Assembly: GCA_030684405.1 (NCBI GenBank)
Contig: JAUXYA010000021.1
Location: 248,001-312,000, forward strand
Source: Burkholderiales bacterium
GTDB lineage: Bacteria; Pseudomonadota; Gammaproteobacteria; Burkholderiales; SG8-41
Direction: 5' to 3'
DNA length: 64,000 nt
The position numbers and the translations under genes were made by a program. The notes beneath the pieces are model-generated. The model ran no database searches and was not told the DNA's origin. It saw only the letters and a list, made by a program, of their open reading frames with translations. Below are positions 50,136 to 59,100 of this stretch, piece after piece (position 1 is the first letter of the stretch; each line of letters begins with the position of its first letter).

Positions 50136-50588
50136 TCAACGCTGTGCAGCATGTTCCGGGAATTGCAAGGCGGACAGTGTACCGCGGGCCACATCCGCGG
50201 GCACTTCTTCATTGGGAAAATTCAACTCGACCTTGTTGCCCACCGGGTCGCGCATGAACATCTGGAAACCGGCGCCAGGCACGTTCTGCTCATCGAACTT
50301 GATGCCGAGCTTCAGCAGGCGCTCGCGGAACTGCGGCACGCCGTTGACAGCGTAGGCCGTGTGGTCGTAGCTGCTGCGCTTTTCATCCAGCCCCGGCCAA
50401 TCCGGCTTGAAGCGCACAACGACATGGATCAGTGGATGGTCGCCGCAGTACAGCCACAGGCCCTTATTCGGAAAATCCGGGCGCGGCCCTACGGTCAGGC
50501 CCAGCCCCTCACAATAAAATTTCTCGATCGCCAGCAAATCGCTGTCACGGCAGCCGATGTTGATGTGATGGATTCCGCGGGTTTTCAT
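50136..50588 (-). CDS. VOC (glyoxalase/extradiol dioxygenase)-family protein
   Basis: The 150-residue protein has the VOC pattern of metal ligands: RGIHHINIGCRDSDL at the N-terminus (His), VVVRFKPDWPG, SSYDHTAYAVNGV (His) and FMRDPVGNKVELNF (Glu). It may be a glyoxalase, epimerase or dioxygenase. The ATG at 50588 has GGAGGG upstream; a longer start at 50618 is less likely. First gene of the operon with FAH and TauD/TfdA genes. Confidence 0.85.
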   Translation of the reverse strand: MKTRGIHHINIGCRDSDLLAIEKFYCEGLGLTVGPRPDFPNKGLWLYCGDHPLIHVVVRFKPDWPGLDEKRSSYDHTAYAVNGVPQFRERLLKLGIKFDEQNVPGAGFQMFMRDPVGNKVELNFPNEEVPADVARGTLSALQFPEHAAQR

Positions 50589-50689
50589 GATGTGTATCCC
50601 TCCTTGGTGGCGTTTCACGATCCGGACGCGTGGTGTGCATGGCTGTACTTTGACACAGCCGACTGCAGCTTGCCAGCCAATAGGGGTTC

Positions 50690-51481
50690 ATGTTCTGCTT
50701 CGCAGCCATGACCTATCTGATCGTTTGCTCAGTTGCCGCACTTGCCGCGCTGCTGACGTTTTTTTCCGGCTTCGGCCTCGGCACCCTGCTGCTTCCGGCC
50801 TTCGCGCTTTTCTTCACGATCGAAAAGGCGGTTGCACTGACCGCCATCGTCCATTTCCTGAATGGCATATTCAAGCTCGCACTGGTGCACCGGCACATCA
50901 ACACCAGCGTCGCGTTGCGTTTCGGCCTCCCCGCCGCCCTCGGTGCACTCGCGGGCGCCTGGCTGCTGGTGCGCATGGCCGAAAGCGAGATTCGCATCCG
51001 CTATAGCCTGTTCGGCAACGAGGTCGAGATCACGCCGGCACAACTGATCATCGGCGTACTGCTGCTGTTGTTCGCCGCCTCTGAGCTGCGGCCCGCCGCG
51101 CGCAAGATGAACTTCGAGCCCCGCCACCAGATTCCCGGCGGCCTGCTCTGCGGCTTCTTCGGCGGCCTCGCCGGCCTGCAGGGCGCGCTGCGCTCAGCCT
51201 TCCTGATGAAAGCCGGCCTCGACAAGGCCGGTTATGTCGCCACCGGCGCGGCGGTGGCCTTTTTCATCGACCTGTCGCGACTGACGATGTACGCGAGCCT
51301 GATCGCGAGGCATCATGCCGAATTCGACTATGTGCTGCTCGGCGCCGCGGTGCTTGCTGCGCTGGCCGGCTCAGTAGTCGGCAACCGCTTCCTGCACAAG
51401 GCAACGATGCCCGGCATTCAGAAGCTGGTCGCAGTACTGTTGTTTGCCGTAGCACTGGGACTGATCACCGGACTGCTTTGA
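50690..51481 (+). CDS. TauE/SafE-family membrane permease
   Basis: The 263-residue protein has about eight membrane helices and the TauE/SafE signature GFGLGTLLLPAFALFF at the start and GLLCGFFGGLAGLQGALRS in the middle. The family exports sulfite or organosulfonates in some cases. It diverges from the VOC gene, with a gap of 101 bases. The start at 50690 follows AGGGG; MTYLIV at 50708 is an alternative. The DctP-like gene follows after 22 bases. Confidence 0.88.
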   Translation: MFCFAAMTYLIVCSVAALAALLTFFSGFGLGTLLLPAFALFFTIEKAVALTAIVHFLNGIFKLALVHRHINTSVALRFGLPAALGALAGAWLLVRMAESEIRIRYSLFGNEVEITPAQLIIGVLLLLFAASELRPAARKMNFEPRHQIPGGLLCGFFGGLAGLQGALRSAFLMKAGLDKAGYVATGAAVAFFIDLSRLTMYASLIARHHAEFDYVLLGAAVLAALAGSVVGNRFLHKATMPGIQKLVAVLLFAVALGLITGLL

Positions 51482-51503
51482 GCCATTCCAATGAGGAAAC
51501 ATC

Positions 51504-52421
51504 ATGCCCCCCGTCACCTTCCGCCTCGGCGGCTATCAAAAGCCCGCCTCGATCCACACCCGCGCCTGCCTGCGTTTCGGTGAGGTGCTGCAACGCGAAG
51601 CTGGCGATGCAGTGCGCTTCGAGTTCGTGCCTGACGTGTTATCGCTGGGCCATAAATCCGGGGAATTGCCACTCATGGTCGAGCGCGGCGAACTGTCGGC
51701 CTGCTACATCTCGTCGCTGCGGTTTTCGAAATGGGTGCCCGAGCTGGCGCTGTTCGATCTGCCCTTCCTGTTCCCCGGCCGCGCCGCAGCCTACAAGGTG
51801 CTCGACGGCCGCCTCGGGTTATCGCTGAAAGACAAGGTCGCCGCGCAGTCACCCTTCCGCCTGCTGGCATACTGGGACAACGGCTTCCGCCATTTCAGCA
51901 ACAAGCTGCGCCCCATCCGCAAACCCGCCGACTGCAAGGGCATCCGCATCCGCATCCAGATGAGCGAGCTGCAGGCCGAGTCCCTGCGCCTGCTCGGCAT
52001 GGAACCCATCCTCGAAGACATCAAGATTTTCGTCGAACAGATCGGTGGTGACCGCTTCGACGCGCAGGACAATCCGCTGACCAACATCGTCAACTTCAAC
52101 ATCCACAAGCACCACCGCTACATCACGCTCTCCGGCCATGTCTATGGCGTCGCCTGCCTGATGGCCAACCGCTCGCAGTACGAATCCTGGCCGGCGGCGG
52201 TGCAACGCGCGGCGGCGATCGCGGCGACCGAAGCCACGGCCTACCAGCGCCAACTCGCAGCTGCAGAGGATGAAGAAATGCTGATACGGCTGGACCCGGC
52301 ACAGAATGAGGTGGTGCAACTGACAGCGGAGGAACACCGTGCGTTCGCAGAAGCGGTCATGCCGGTGACAGAGAAATACCGCAAGGATTACAGCGACAGT
52401 TTTTTTGCGCTGCTCGACTGA
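51504..52421 (+). CDS. DctP-family (TRAP) solute-binding protein without signal peptide
   Basis: The 305-residue protein has the DctP fold (QKPASIHTRACLRFGEVLQ, ERGELSACYISSLRFSKWVPELALFDLPFLF, YWDNGFRHFSNKLRPIRKPADCKGIRIR), including the conserved arginine region that grips carboxylates. It begins directly at the fold: no signal peptide, and an in-frame TGA lies four codons before the ATG. No TRAP membrane genes are nearby. It therefore should be cytoplasmic or dependent on another export route. It ends 34 bases inside the convergent kinase-like gene. Confidence 0.85.
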   Translation: MPPVTFRLGGYQKPASIHTRACLRFGEVLQREAGDAVRFEFVPDVLSLGHKSGELPLMVERGELSACYISSLRFSKWVPELALFDLPFLFPGRAAAYKVLDGRLGLSLKDKVAAQSPFRLLAYWDNGFRHFSNKLRPIRKPADCKGIRIRIQMSELQAESLRLLGMEPILEDIKIFVEQIGGDRFDAQDNPLTNIVNFNIHKHHRYITLSGHVYGVACLMANRSQYESWPAAVQRAAAIAATEATAYQRQLAAAEDEEMLIRLDPAQNEVVQLTAEEHRAFAEAVMPVTEKYRKDYSDSFFALLD

Positions 52422-52981
52422 CGCACAAGCGTCTCGCCGCTGCAAAGCATGTCGTCCAGCAGCTCGTGGGACAGTGATTCGAGGTTCAGTTGCACGGTAA
52501 ATTCCATCTTGGGCCCAAGGTAGCCCTCAAAAAAATCTCGATGTGCAAGCAGCGACAATTCATCTCCGCGTGTGTAATAACCGCGCACCCAATTCAGCAA
52601 CAACGAGAGGCGCTCATCCTGCGCTTGCGGCGTATCGTACTTGTGCGCCTCCCAGGGTCGCTGGCGGCAATTGGCCAGGCACCGCTCCTCGCCTGGATTC
52701 AGGAAAATCAGTTTTGGCGTGAATAGCAGTGCTTCACCGATTAAACTCGAATAACAGCCCTCGACAATCCATCGCCCGCGATCCCGGCAAAACGCCGCAA
52801 CCGCCTGTCGCGACTCCACTTCAGCCCGACGCACGGCTTCAGTGCCCTGCGCCCAAGCCACGGTGTCGAGATCAAGAACCTCGGCACCGATCTGGAGCGC
52901 CAGCCAGCGCGCAAGCGTTGACTTTCCCGAACCCGAATTACCAAGAATGACAAAGCTCGTCACTCGGCCTGTGGCGACCAT
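52388..52981 (-). CDS. P-loop kinase-like/AAA-family protein
   Basis: The 197-residue protein has Walker A GNSGSGKST (residues 14-22) and EVLDLDTVAWAQG, then RDRGRWIVEGCYSS, resembling adenylate-kinase-like 'topology modulation' or P-loop NTPase proteins. Substrate unknown. Its last 34 bases overlap the end of the DctP-like gene tail to tail. The leader just before the ATG has the AT-rich AATCAATTAGTT motif noted under findings. Confidence 0.75.
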   Translation of the reverse strand: MVATGRVTSFVILGNSGSGKSTLARWLALQIGAEVLDLDTVAWAQGTEAVRRAEVESRQAVAAFCRDRGRWIVEGCYSSLIGEALLFTPKLIFLNPGEERCLANCRQRPWEAHKYDTPQAQDERLSLLLNWVRGYYTRGDELSLLAHRDFFEGYLGPKMEFTVQLNLESLSHELLDDMLCSGETLVRQSSSAKKLSL

Positions 52982-53092
52982 AACTAATTGATTTTATTTA
53001 ATATTTATTGATCTGGGTCCAACTGCTTCAGTTGCAGCTATTGCGGCAGGGACATGGCCTTGGCACGAGCGACCGGATACAACACGGCGAAC

Positions 53093-53995
53093 TCAGCTTT
53101 TACGCCTCGCCAGCAGCTTTACACCGGCTGGGCGTGCCCGCTGGTACCAGTCAAGGATCCGGTTCCCCGTCCAGAACACCACGCCCTTCTCATCACGCAG
53201 CCGGCGAAACACGTTCTCGAAATACTTGATCCGATGCGGCACGCCGGAGATATAGGGGTGAACGGCAATCGCCATCACCTTGACCCGCTCCGCACCTTCT
53301 TCATACAGCCGCTCGAACTGGTCCATGCAGCGCGACTCGAACTCGGCCGCGCTGTGGTGCTGCACCATCATCATCGCGATGTCATTCAGTTCCACCGAGT
53401 ACGGCATCGCTACGACCTTGCCGTGCCGGGTCTGGATGTCACAGGGCTCATCGTCGACTACCCAGTCGGCGATGTATTTGATTCCCGCCCCAGCGAGGTA
53501 GTCCGGCGTAAACAGGGTTTCGGTGAGCCCCGGCGCCAGCCAGCCCACTGGCGCCTTGCCGGTGAAGGCCTTGATCTGTTTCACGGTGCGCCGGATCATC
53601 GCGCGTTGGTCCTTCTCGACGTGTGTCGGCTGCTGATCCCAGGAATGCCCGACGAACTCCCATCCCGATTTCAGCGATTCCTCGGCGATGCGCGCGTAGT
53701 CCGTGCAGATGCGGCCGTTGGTGAACAGAGACGCCTTGATGTCGAGTTCGTCCAGCGCCTGCTTGATGCGCCAGAAGCCGACGCGGTTGCCGTATTCATG
53801 CCAGGCCCAGTGGGCGAAATCCGGCAAGCGCGTGACATGCGTCGGCGGCGGCAGCACCTGGCGCGGCATCGGCCGGCCGATGTCCCAGACTTCGACGTTG
53901 ACCACCGGCCACACGATCAGGCGCACCCCCGCGGGCGGCTTCAGCGGCGGACGATCGATGATGGGCACATAGGGCAGGCGTTTCGACGGAATCAT
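53093..53995 (-). CDS. Polysaccharide deacetylase-family protein (PuuE-like)
   Basis: The 300-residue protein has the NodB-homology layout: RLIVWPVVNVEVWDIG, RVGFWRIKQALDELDIKASLFTNG, EFVGHSWDQQPTH with the metal-type histidines, and WLAPGLTETLFTPDYLAGAG. It most resembles the PuuE-type (allantoinase-like) branch, which acts on cyclic or linear amides rather than polysaccharides. Standalone and divergent from the next gene by 134 bases. Function is not certain. Confidence 0.82.
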   Translation of the reverse strand: MIPSKRLPYVPIIDRPPLKPPAGVRLIVWPVVNVEVWDIGRPMPRQVLPPPTHVTRLPDFAHWAWHEYGNRVGFWRIKQALDELDIKASLFTNGRICTDYARIAEESLKSGWEFVGHSWDQQPTHVEKDQRAMIRRTVKQIKAFTGKAPVGWLAPGLTETLFTPDYLAGAGIKYIADWVVDDEPCDIQTRHGKVVAMPYSVELNDIAMMMVQHHSAAEFESRCMDQFERLYEEGAERVKVMAIAVHPYISGVPHRIKYFENVFRRLRDEKGVVFWTGNRILDWYQRARPAGVKLLARRKS

Positions 53996-54129
53996 ACGGG
54001 GCTCCGGTTCAGGATATGGATGCTGCGGACATGCGCAGCGATTATAACGACGCTTCGGCGTTGAGCCTGATGAAGGCTTGCTCTACCATCCCCATTCCCT
54101 GACCGAACCCCAACTGAAAAGAAAACGCC

Positions 54130-55005
54130 ATGGACCTGCCTTGCCTGCCCCCGATCGCCAACACCCGTCAGCCGAAAATCCCTTCACCTGCCGGCGCCTG
54201 TGACACACATTTCCACATCTTCGGACCAGTGGCGAAGTTCCCCTTCGCCGAGAAGCGTTCATACACGCCCGACGATGCCCCTTTGGAAAATTTACTGAAG
54301 CTGCTCGACACGCTGGGCATGGCCCGTGGCGTGGTCGTACAGGCTCATCCCTACGGCACCGACAACAGTGTCGTGCTCGACGCACTCAAGCGCGAGCCGA
54401 AGCGCCTGCGCGCCGCCGCCATCGTCAAGCCCGACACCGGCCGCGAGGAACTGAAGCGAATGGCCGACCTCGGCGTGCGCGCACTGCGCTTCCATCACAT
54501 GCCGCACGGCGTCGGTTTCAGCCCGCTGGGCATGCAGTCCTTCGAGAAACTTTCACCGATCATGGCTGAACTCGGCCTGCACGCCCAGTTCATGATGGAC
54601 GCGAACGCGCTCGACAGCGCGATGCCGTTTTTCAAGGACTGGAAACTGCCGATCGTGCTCGACCACATGGGCAACGTTGACGGCACCAAGGGTCCTGACC
54701 AGCCCGGCGTGCGGCAGATGTGCCGGCTGCTGGCTGAAGGCCGCATCTGGGTGAAACTGTCGGGCACCTACCGCGTGTCGACCCAGTATCCGGATTACCC
54801 GGACGCTAATGCGATCCACGAAGCGCTGGTCAATGCCAATCCCGAGCAAGTAGTCTGGGGCACCGACTGGCCGCATCCGCGGCTGGAAAAGGACATGCCC
54901 GAGGATGGGCACCTGCTCGACCTCTTCAATGCCTGGACGCCGGATGCGGAATTGCGCAAAAAGATCCTCGTCGACAATCCGGCAAGGCTCTACTGCTTCA
55001 AGTGA
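54130..55005 (+). CDS. Amidohydrolase-family TIM-barrel hydrolase (LigI-like)
   Basis: The 291-residue protein has DTHFHIFGP (metal-site histidines), RFHHMPHGVGF, IVLDHMGN and VVWGTDWPHP, the pattern of 2-pyrone-4,6-dicarboxylate lactonase (LigI) and related amidohydrolase 2 enzymes. It likely opens a lactone of aromatic catabolism; this is inferred from the family. It converges on the VIT-family gene. Confidence 0.88.
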   Translation: MDLPCLPPIANTRQPKIPSPAGACDTHFHIFGPVAKFPFAEKRSYTPDDAPLENLLKLLDTLGMARGVVVQAHPYGTDNSVVLDALKREPKRLRAAAIVKPDTGREELKRMADLGVRALRFHHMPHGVGFSPLGMQSFEKLSPIMAELGLHAQFMMDANALDSAMPFFKDWKLPIVLDHMGNVDGTKGPDQPGVRQMCRLLAEGRIWVKLSGTYRVSTQYPDYPDANAIHEALVNANPEQVVWGTDWPHPRLEKDMPEDGHLLDLFNAWTPDAELRKKILVDNPARLYCFK

Positions 55006-55028
55006 TGATTGGCACGGCTATCGCCGCG

Positions 55029-55724
55029 TCAGACCACGGTACCGAAAAGTATGCCCACGACTGCGGTAAGCGCCATCGCCAGTGCTCCCCAGAAAGTCAC
55101 GCGCACCGCTCCGAGAACGGGACTGGCACCGCCCACTTTCGCAGCCAGCCCGCCCAAGACCGCCAGAAACGCCAGGGAGGTGCCTGATACCAGCAGGATC
55201 AGCCCAGGCCCCGGAACCAGCACAGCCGCCAGCAGTGGCATCGCGGCTCCGACCGCAAAACTCGCGGCTGAAGCGAAAGCGGCCTGTACCGGCCTTGCAC
55301 TGAGGGTTGCGGTGATACCCAGCTCGTCGCGTGCATGCGCCCCCAGTGCGTCATGGACCATCAACTGCTCGGCCACCTGCTTGGCCAGCGCCGGTTCCAG
55401 GCCCCGGCTGATGTAGATTGCCGTCAGTTCCCGGTGTTCGCCCGGGCTGTCGGTCTCCAATTCCCTGCGCTCAAGATCAAGCGCTGCCTTCTCCGAATCC
55501 GCCTGCGAGCAGACTGAGACGTATTCGCCGGCAGCCATCGACATGGCACCGGCAACCAAACCGGCAATTCCGGCGACCATGATGTTGTCATGCGTAGCAC
55601 CGGCTGCGGCAACCCCCAAAATGAGACTTGCCGTTGACACGATGCCGTCATTGGCGCCAAGGACGGCTGCGCGCAACCAGCCGATGTGGTCGATGCGATG
55701 ACGTTCCTTGTGACGTGCCGTCAT
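55029..55724 (-). CDS. VIT1/CCC1-family metal transporter
   Basis: The 231-residue protein has the VIT family start GWLRAAVLGANDGIVSTASLILGVAAAG, GAMSMAAGEYVSVCSQ and paired C-terminal membrane helices. Family members carry iron or manganese across membranes. It starts 22 bases downstream of the Bug gene stop on the same strand. Confidence 0.9.
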   Translation of the reverse strand: MTARHKERHRIDHIGWLRAAVLGANDGIVSTASLILGVAAAGATHDNIMVAGIAGLVAGAMSMAAGEYVSVCSQADSEKAALDLERRELETDSPGEHRELTAIYISRGLEPALAKQVAEQLMVHDALGAHARDELGITATLSARPVQAAFASAASFAVGAAMPLLAAVLVPGPGLILLVSGTSLAFLAVLGGLAAKVGGASPVLGAVRVTFWGALAMALTAVVGILFGTVV

Positions 55725-55746
55725 GTCGCGAAGGACTGGCCTGTGA

Positions 55747-56757
55747 TCACGGCTTGGCCTTGACCAGTTCCAGCTCCGTCAGGAACCCCCTCAGCTCCGC
55801 ATACTCCGCGTCCATGTATTTCCGGGTTTCGGCTGCAGCCTTGTACTCGTTGTCCCAGTTGTTGTCGGCGAGTTCCTTCTTCCAGCTGTCGGTCTCGGAC
55901 AACTGCTTCAGGGCGTTATCCCAGAAGGCGATCTGTGCCGGCGTCATGCCGGGCGGACCGATCAGGCCGCGCCAGTTGGAAACAACGGCATTGGCGCCCT
56001 GCTCCTTCCAGGTCGGCACACTGGCATAGAGCCCCGTAAGGCGCTGCGGTGCAGCGACGGCGATGACGCGAATGGTACCGGCCTCAAGGTGCCTGCGCAT
56101 CAGGCCGACCGAACCCGGCACGGCGTCGACATGACCGCCGAGCAGCGCGGTGACTGCCTGGCCGCCTGATTGGAACACGGGCGTGCGGGTCTTGCGCAGA
56201 TCGATGCCGGCATACTTCAGCGCCATGGCAATGCCCTGATGGTTGGGATTGCCGAGGCTGGTGGCGACGCCGAAACTCAGCGAACCGGGATCCTTCTTCA
56301 TGCGGTCGAGCAACTCGCGCCCACTCTTGATCGGCGAGTCAGCCTTTACCGCCACGGTAATGTACTCATCGAACAGGATCGCCAGCGGCGTCAGGTCGCT
56401 GTAGGTGACTTGCGCACGCCCGGAGATGTGATTGGTCAGCAGGCTTTTCGAGGCGATCGACACGAAATGGCCGTTGGCCGCATGGCTTTGCAGGTAGCCA
56501 TAAGCAATCGCGCCGCCGCCGCCGGGCTTGTTGACCACAGTGATCGAGGTCGGCACCGTCTTGCGGTCCTGGAGAATCCTCTGGATCAGCCTTCCGGTCG
56601 AATCCTGTCCGCTGCCGGGTGCGGTGTTGATGACGATTTCGACGTTGCGGTCCGGTAGCCAACTCTGAGCATGGGCCGCCGCACCAGCAACAACAAAGGT
56701 GGCACATACGGCCGTGAGCAAAACGGTATTCAGGAAAGGCATAAGTTTGATTCGCAT
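55747..56757 (-). CDS. Bug-family (TctC) periplasmic solute receptor
   Basis: The 336-residue protein has a signal peptide (AGAAAHAQ cleavage) and WLPDRNVEIVINTAPGSGQDSTGRLIQRILQ, VNKPGGGGAIAYGYLQ. It belongs to the same subgroup as the two receptors at 62-64 kb, with a common ending around the tryptophan- and tyrosine-rich C-terminus. The ATG at 56757 has GAGGAGG upstream; a start at 56805 is less likely. It follows phoD by 13 bases. Confidence 0.9.
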   Translation of the reverse strand: MRIKLMPFLNTVLLTAVCATFVVAGAAAHAQSWLPDRNVEIVINTAPGSGQDSTGRLIQRILQDRKTVPTSITVVNKPGGGGAIAYGYLQSHAANGHFVSIASKSLLTNHISGRAQVTYSDLTPLAILFDEYITVAVKADSPIKSGRELLDRMKKDPGSLSFGVATSLGNPNHQGIAMALKYAGIDLRKTRTPVFQSGGQAVTALLGGHVDAVPGSVGLMRRHLEAGTIRVIAVAAPQRLTGLYASVPTWKEQGANAVVSNWRGLIGPPGMTPAQIAFWDNALKQLSETDSWKKELADNNWDNEYKAAAETRKYMDAEYAELRGFLTELELVKAKP

Positions 56758-56770
56758 GACCGCATCCTCC

Positions 56771-58342
56771 TCAGGATTCATGAAGTCCAGGTTTGCCGTT
56801 TTCAACGGTAAAACTCTTGCGCGTGCTGATCTGCCCGTCGCGGCTGGTGATCCTGTCGACCACCAGGTAATCCGCCCGCCATTGCCCCGGGGTCACCACG
56901 TTGCGCACGTAACCGCGTTGCGCGTTGTAGAACCTGACATGCGGGTTGTGCTGCAGCGCCGCCTGATGGCGCTTGCTCGTATCAAAACCATCGCCGTTGG
57001 ACGAAATCGAGGTGGTAATGAATTCGATCCCCAGCGTTGGGGATCGGACATCAGCGAAGTCCTTTTTGAGTTCGGCTGCCATGTTGACATGCACGTCGCC
57101 GGTCAGTACCACGAGGTTGGACAGCTTCGCAGCCTCGACAGCGGAAAACAGCCGGTCGCGGGTTGCCACGTAGCCGTCCCACTTGTCCATGTTGACTTCA
57201 AGCACCTCCGGATCGGGATTGCGGTCAAAACGCCTCACCGGCACTTGCTGCGCGATCGCGTTCCAGCGTGTTTCACGATTGCGGAAACCCTCGTGCAGCC
57301 AGCGTTCCTGTGCCTGACCGAGCAGGCTGCGCCGGACATCAAGCGCTTCGCTGCATTCAACCGCCGTACCACCTCCACAAGCCTGGACAGAGCGGTACTG
57401 CCGGGTATCGAGCACATCCATGCCCAGCAGGCTGCCGACCTGGAAGCGTCGATAGGCCTGGATATCCGGACCGGAGGGTCGCTGGGCACGCCGCAGCGGC
57501 AAATGTTCATACCAGGCCTGGAAAGCCGCCGCGCGGCGCGCCATCGCCTGCGCGCGCGGCAGCTTGTCGACCTTGAGTCCGGCCCAGTCATTGCGCACTT
57601 CGTGGTCATCGAAGCTCATCACGAACGGCGTCGAGGCATGCGCCGCCTGCAGGTCGGGATCGAGCTGGTAGATGCTGTAGCGGTTGCGGTAGTCCCCCAG
57701 CGTGACACACTCACCGGGGTCGCCGGGCATCTCGCGAGTCAGCACCTTCCTGTTCTGTCGGGCGTGCGCGGCGCTGCGTTCGTAAATGTAATCGCCGTAA
57801 TGAAACACGAAGTCGAGGTGTTCTCTGGCAAGATGGCCATAAGCCGTGTAATAGCCGTCCTCGTATCGCTGACAACCGGCCACGGCAAAGCGCAGTTGCG
57901 AAACCGCGCTGCCCGCAGCAGGCAGCGTGCGCGCACGCCCCGTGGCACTGGCTTCGCCACCCGCGGAAAAGCGGTAGAAATAATCACGCGCGGGCTCAAG
58001 CCCCTCGATCTCGACATGCACGGCATGCCCGGCATCCGGGCCAGCTGTGAACGTGCCTTTGCGGACCACCTTGCCCATGCGCTCATCGGCGGCCACAGCC
58101 CACGTCACTTCGACGCTGCGCTCGCCGATTCCGCCGCCCGGCTCCAGCGGCTTCGGTGCGAGTTTGGTCCAGATCACAAACCCGTCCGGCCACGGATCAC
58201 CGGAAGCCACACCCAGCGCAAACGGGTTCGAATTAAAACGCGGATTGGCCCAGACCGGGAAATTCAGCGCCCCGGCGGTCGCAATCAATGCACCGCCGCC
58301 CAGCTGGCGCAAGAAATCACGACGCGTCGGGTTCAACGGCAT
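56771..58342 (-). CDS. phoD: PhoD-family alkaline phosphatase/phosphodiesterase
   Basis: The 523-residue protein has a twin-arginine signal (TRRDFLRQLGG, Arg7-Arg8), then PhoD motifs FALGVASGDPWPDGFVIWTKL, VAGCQRYEDGYYTAYGHLA, DFVFHYGDYIYE, SFDDHEVRND and VLTGDVHVN. PhoD hydrolyses phosphomono- and diesters in the periplasm using calcium and iron. Its placing inside a carboxylate-uptake cluster is odd. Confidence 0.93.
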   Translation of the reverse strand: MPLNPTRRDFLRQLGGGALIATAGALNFPVWANPRFNSNPFALGVASGDPWPDGFVIWTKLAPKPLEPGGGIGERSVEVTWAVAADERMGKVVRKGTFTAGPDAGHAVHVEIEGLEPARDYFYRFSAGGEASATGRARTLPAAGSAVSQLRFAVAGCQRYEDGYYTAYGHLAREHLDFVFHYGDYIYERSAAHARQNRKVLTREMPGDPGECVTLGDYRNRYSIYQLDPDLQAAHASTPFVMSFDDHEVRNDWAGLKVDKLPRAQAMARRAAAFQAWYEHLPLRRAQRPSGPDIQAYRRFQVGSLLGMDVLDTRQYRSVQACGGGTAVECSEALDVRRSLLGQAQERWLHEGFRNRETRWNAIAQQVPVRRFDRNPDPEVLEVNMDKWDGYVATRDRLFSAVEAAKLSNLVVLTGDVHVNMAAELKKDFADVRSPTLGIEFITTSISSNGDGFDTSKRHQAALQHNPHVRFYNAQRGYVRNVVTPGQWRADYLVVDRITSRDGQISTRKSFTVENGKPGLHES

Positions 58343-58444
58343 GTCAGGTCAGCCCGTCCGCGCATCGGAGACCGGTGCGGATGGATCGTGTCACAGCACA
58401 ACTCACCATCACCTCCCGTGGCAACCATGGCAACTTGATGCCGA

Positions 58445-59068
58445 TCAACCCCGATGCGACGCAGCGGCAAACCAAGGATGCTCCTGATAGTAGCCCTTTT
58501 CGAAACCCTCGATCTTCATAGCATACTGCTGTGTCCTGGCAATATCGTCCAGTCCCTCCAGCAGGCAACGCTTGCGCACTTCGTGGATCTCGAACTTGTG
58601 CACCTTGCCTTCGATGTCGGTCACCGTCTGTGCAGCGAGGTCAACGCTGACCGTCGCGCCCGGCCGGTCCTGCAACTGGCGGCGAATCGCCGCGCACTCC
58701 TCTTCCGGCAGCGTCAATGCGAGCAGGCCGTTCTTGGCGCAATTGGCGGCGAAGATGTCACCAAAGCTCGGTGCGATCACGCAGCGGATGCCGAATTCGT
58801 ACAAGGCATACACCGCTGTTTCGCGCGAAGAACCACAACCGAAGTTGCGGTCGGCAACGATGATCCCCGATTGGTCGTACGGCGCAGCGTTGAGCATGAA
58901 CTCGGTCGGTGTGCCGTCGGGACGAAAACGCGAGTCGTAGAACAGTATCTCGCGGTATTTCGGTCCTCGCGGCACCTTGTTGAAGCGCGTCGGGCACAGC
59001 TGGTTGGTGTCGATGTTCGCCTCGTGCATCGGCACGGCAATCGCGGTCAATGTGGTAAAAGCTTGCAT
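58445..59068 (-). CDS. leuD: 3-isopropylmalate dehydratase small subunit-like (LeuD)
   Basis: The 207-residue protein has the LeuD layout: PMHEANIDTNQLCPTRFNK, then FGCGSSRETAVYALYEFGIRCVIAPSFGDIFAANCAKNGLL. It forms the swivel domain of the aconitase-like enzyme. It lies 32 bases downstream of the LeuC-like gene. In leucine synthesis LeuCD sits beside leuB, which is absent, so a different hydroxyacid may be the substrate. Leader carries the AT-rich TCAATATAATCAATAGGTTAT motif. Confidence 0.9.
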   Translation of the reverse strand: MQAFTTLTAIAVPMHEANIDTNQLCPTRFNKVPRGPKYREILFYDSRFRPDGTPTEFMLNAAPYDQSGIIVADRNFGCGSSRETAVYALYEFGIRCVIAPSFGDIFAANCAKNGLLALTLPEEECAAIRRQLQDRPGATVSVDLAAQTVTDIEGKVHKFEIHEVRKRCLLEGLDDIARTQQYAMKIEGFEKGYYQEHPWFAAASHRG

Positions 59069-59100
59069 GACTTTATAACCTATTGATTATATTGATAAAT

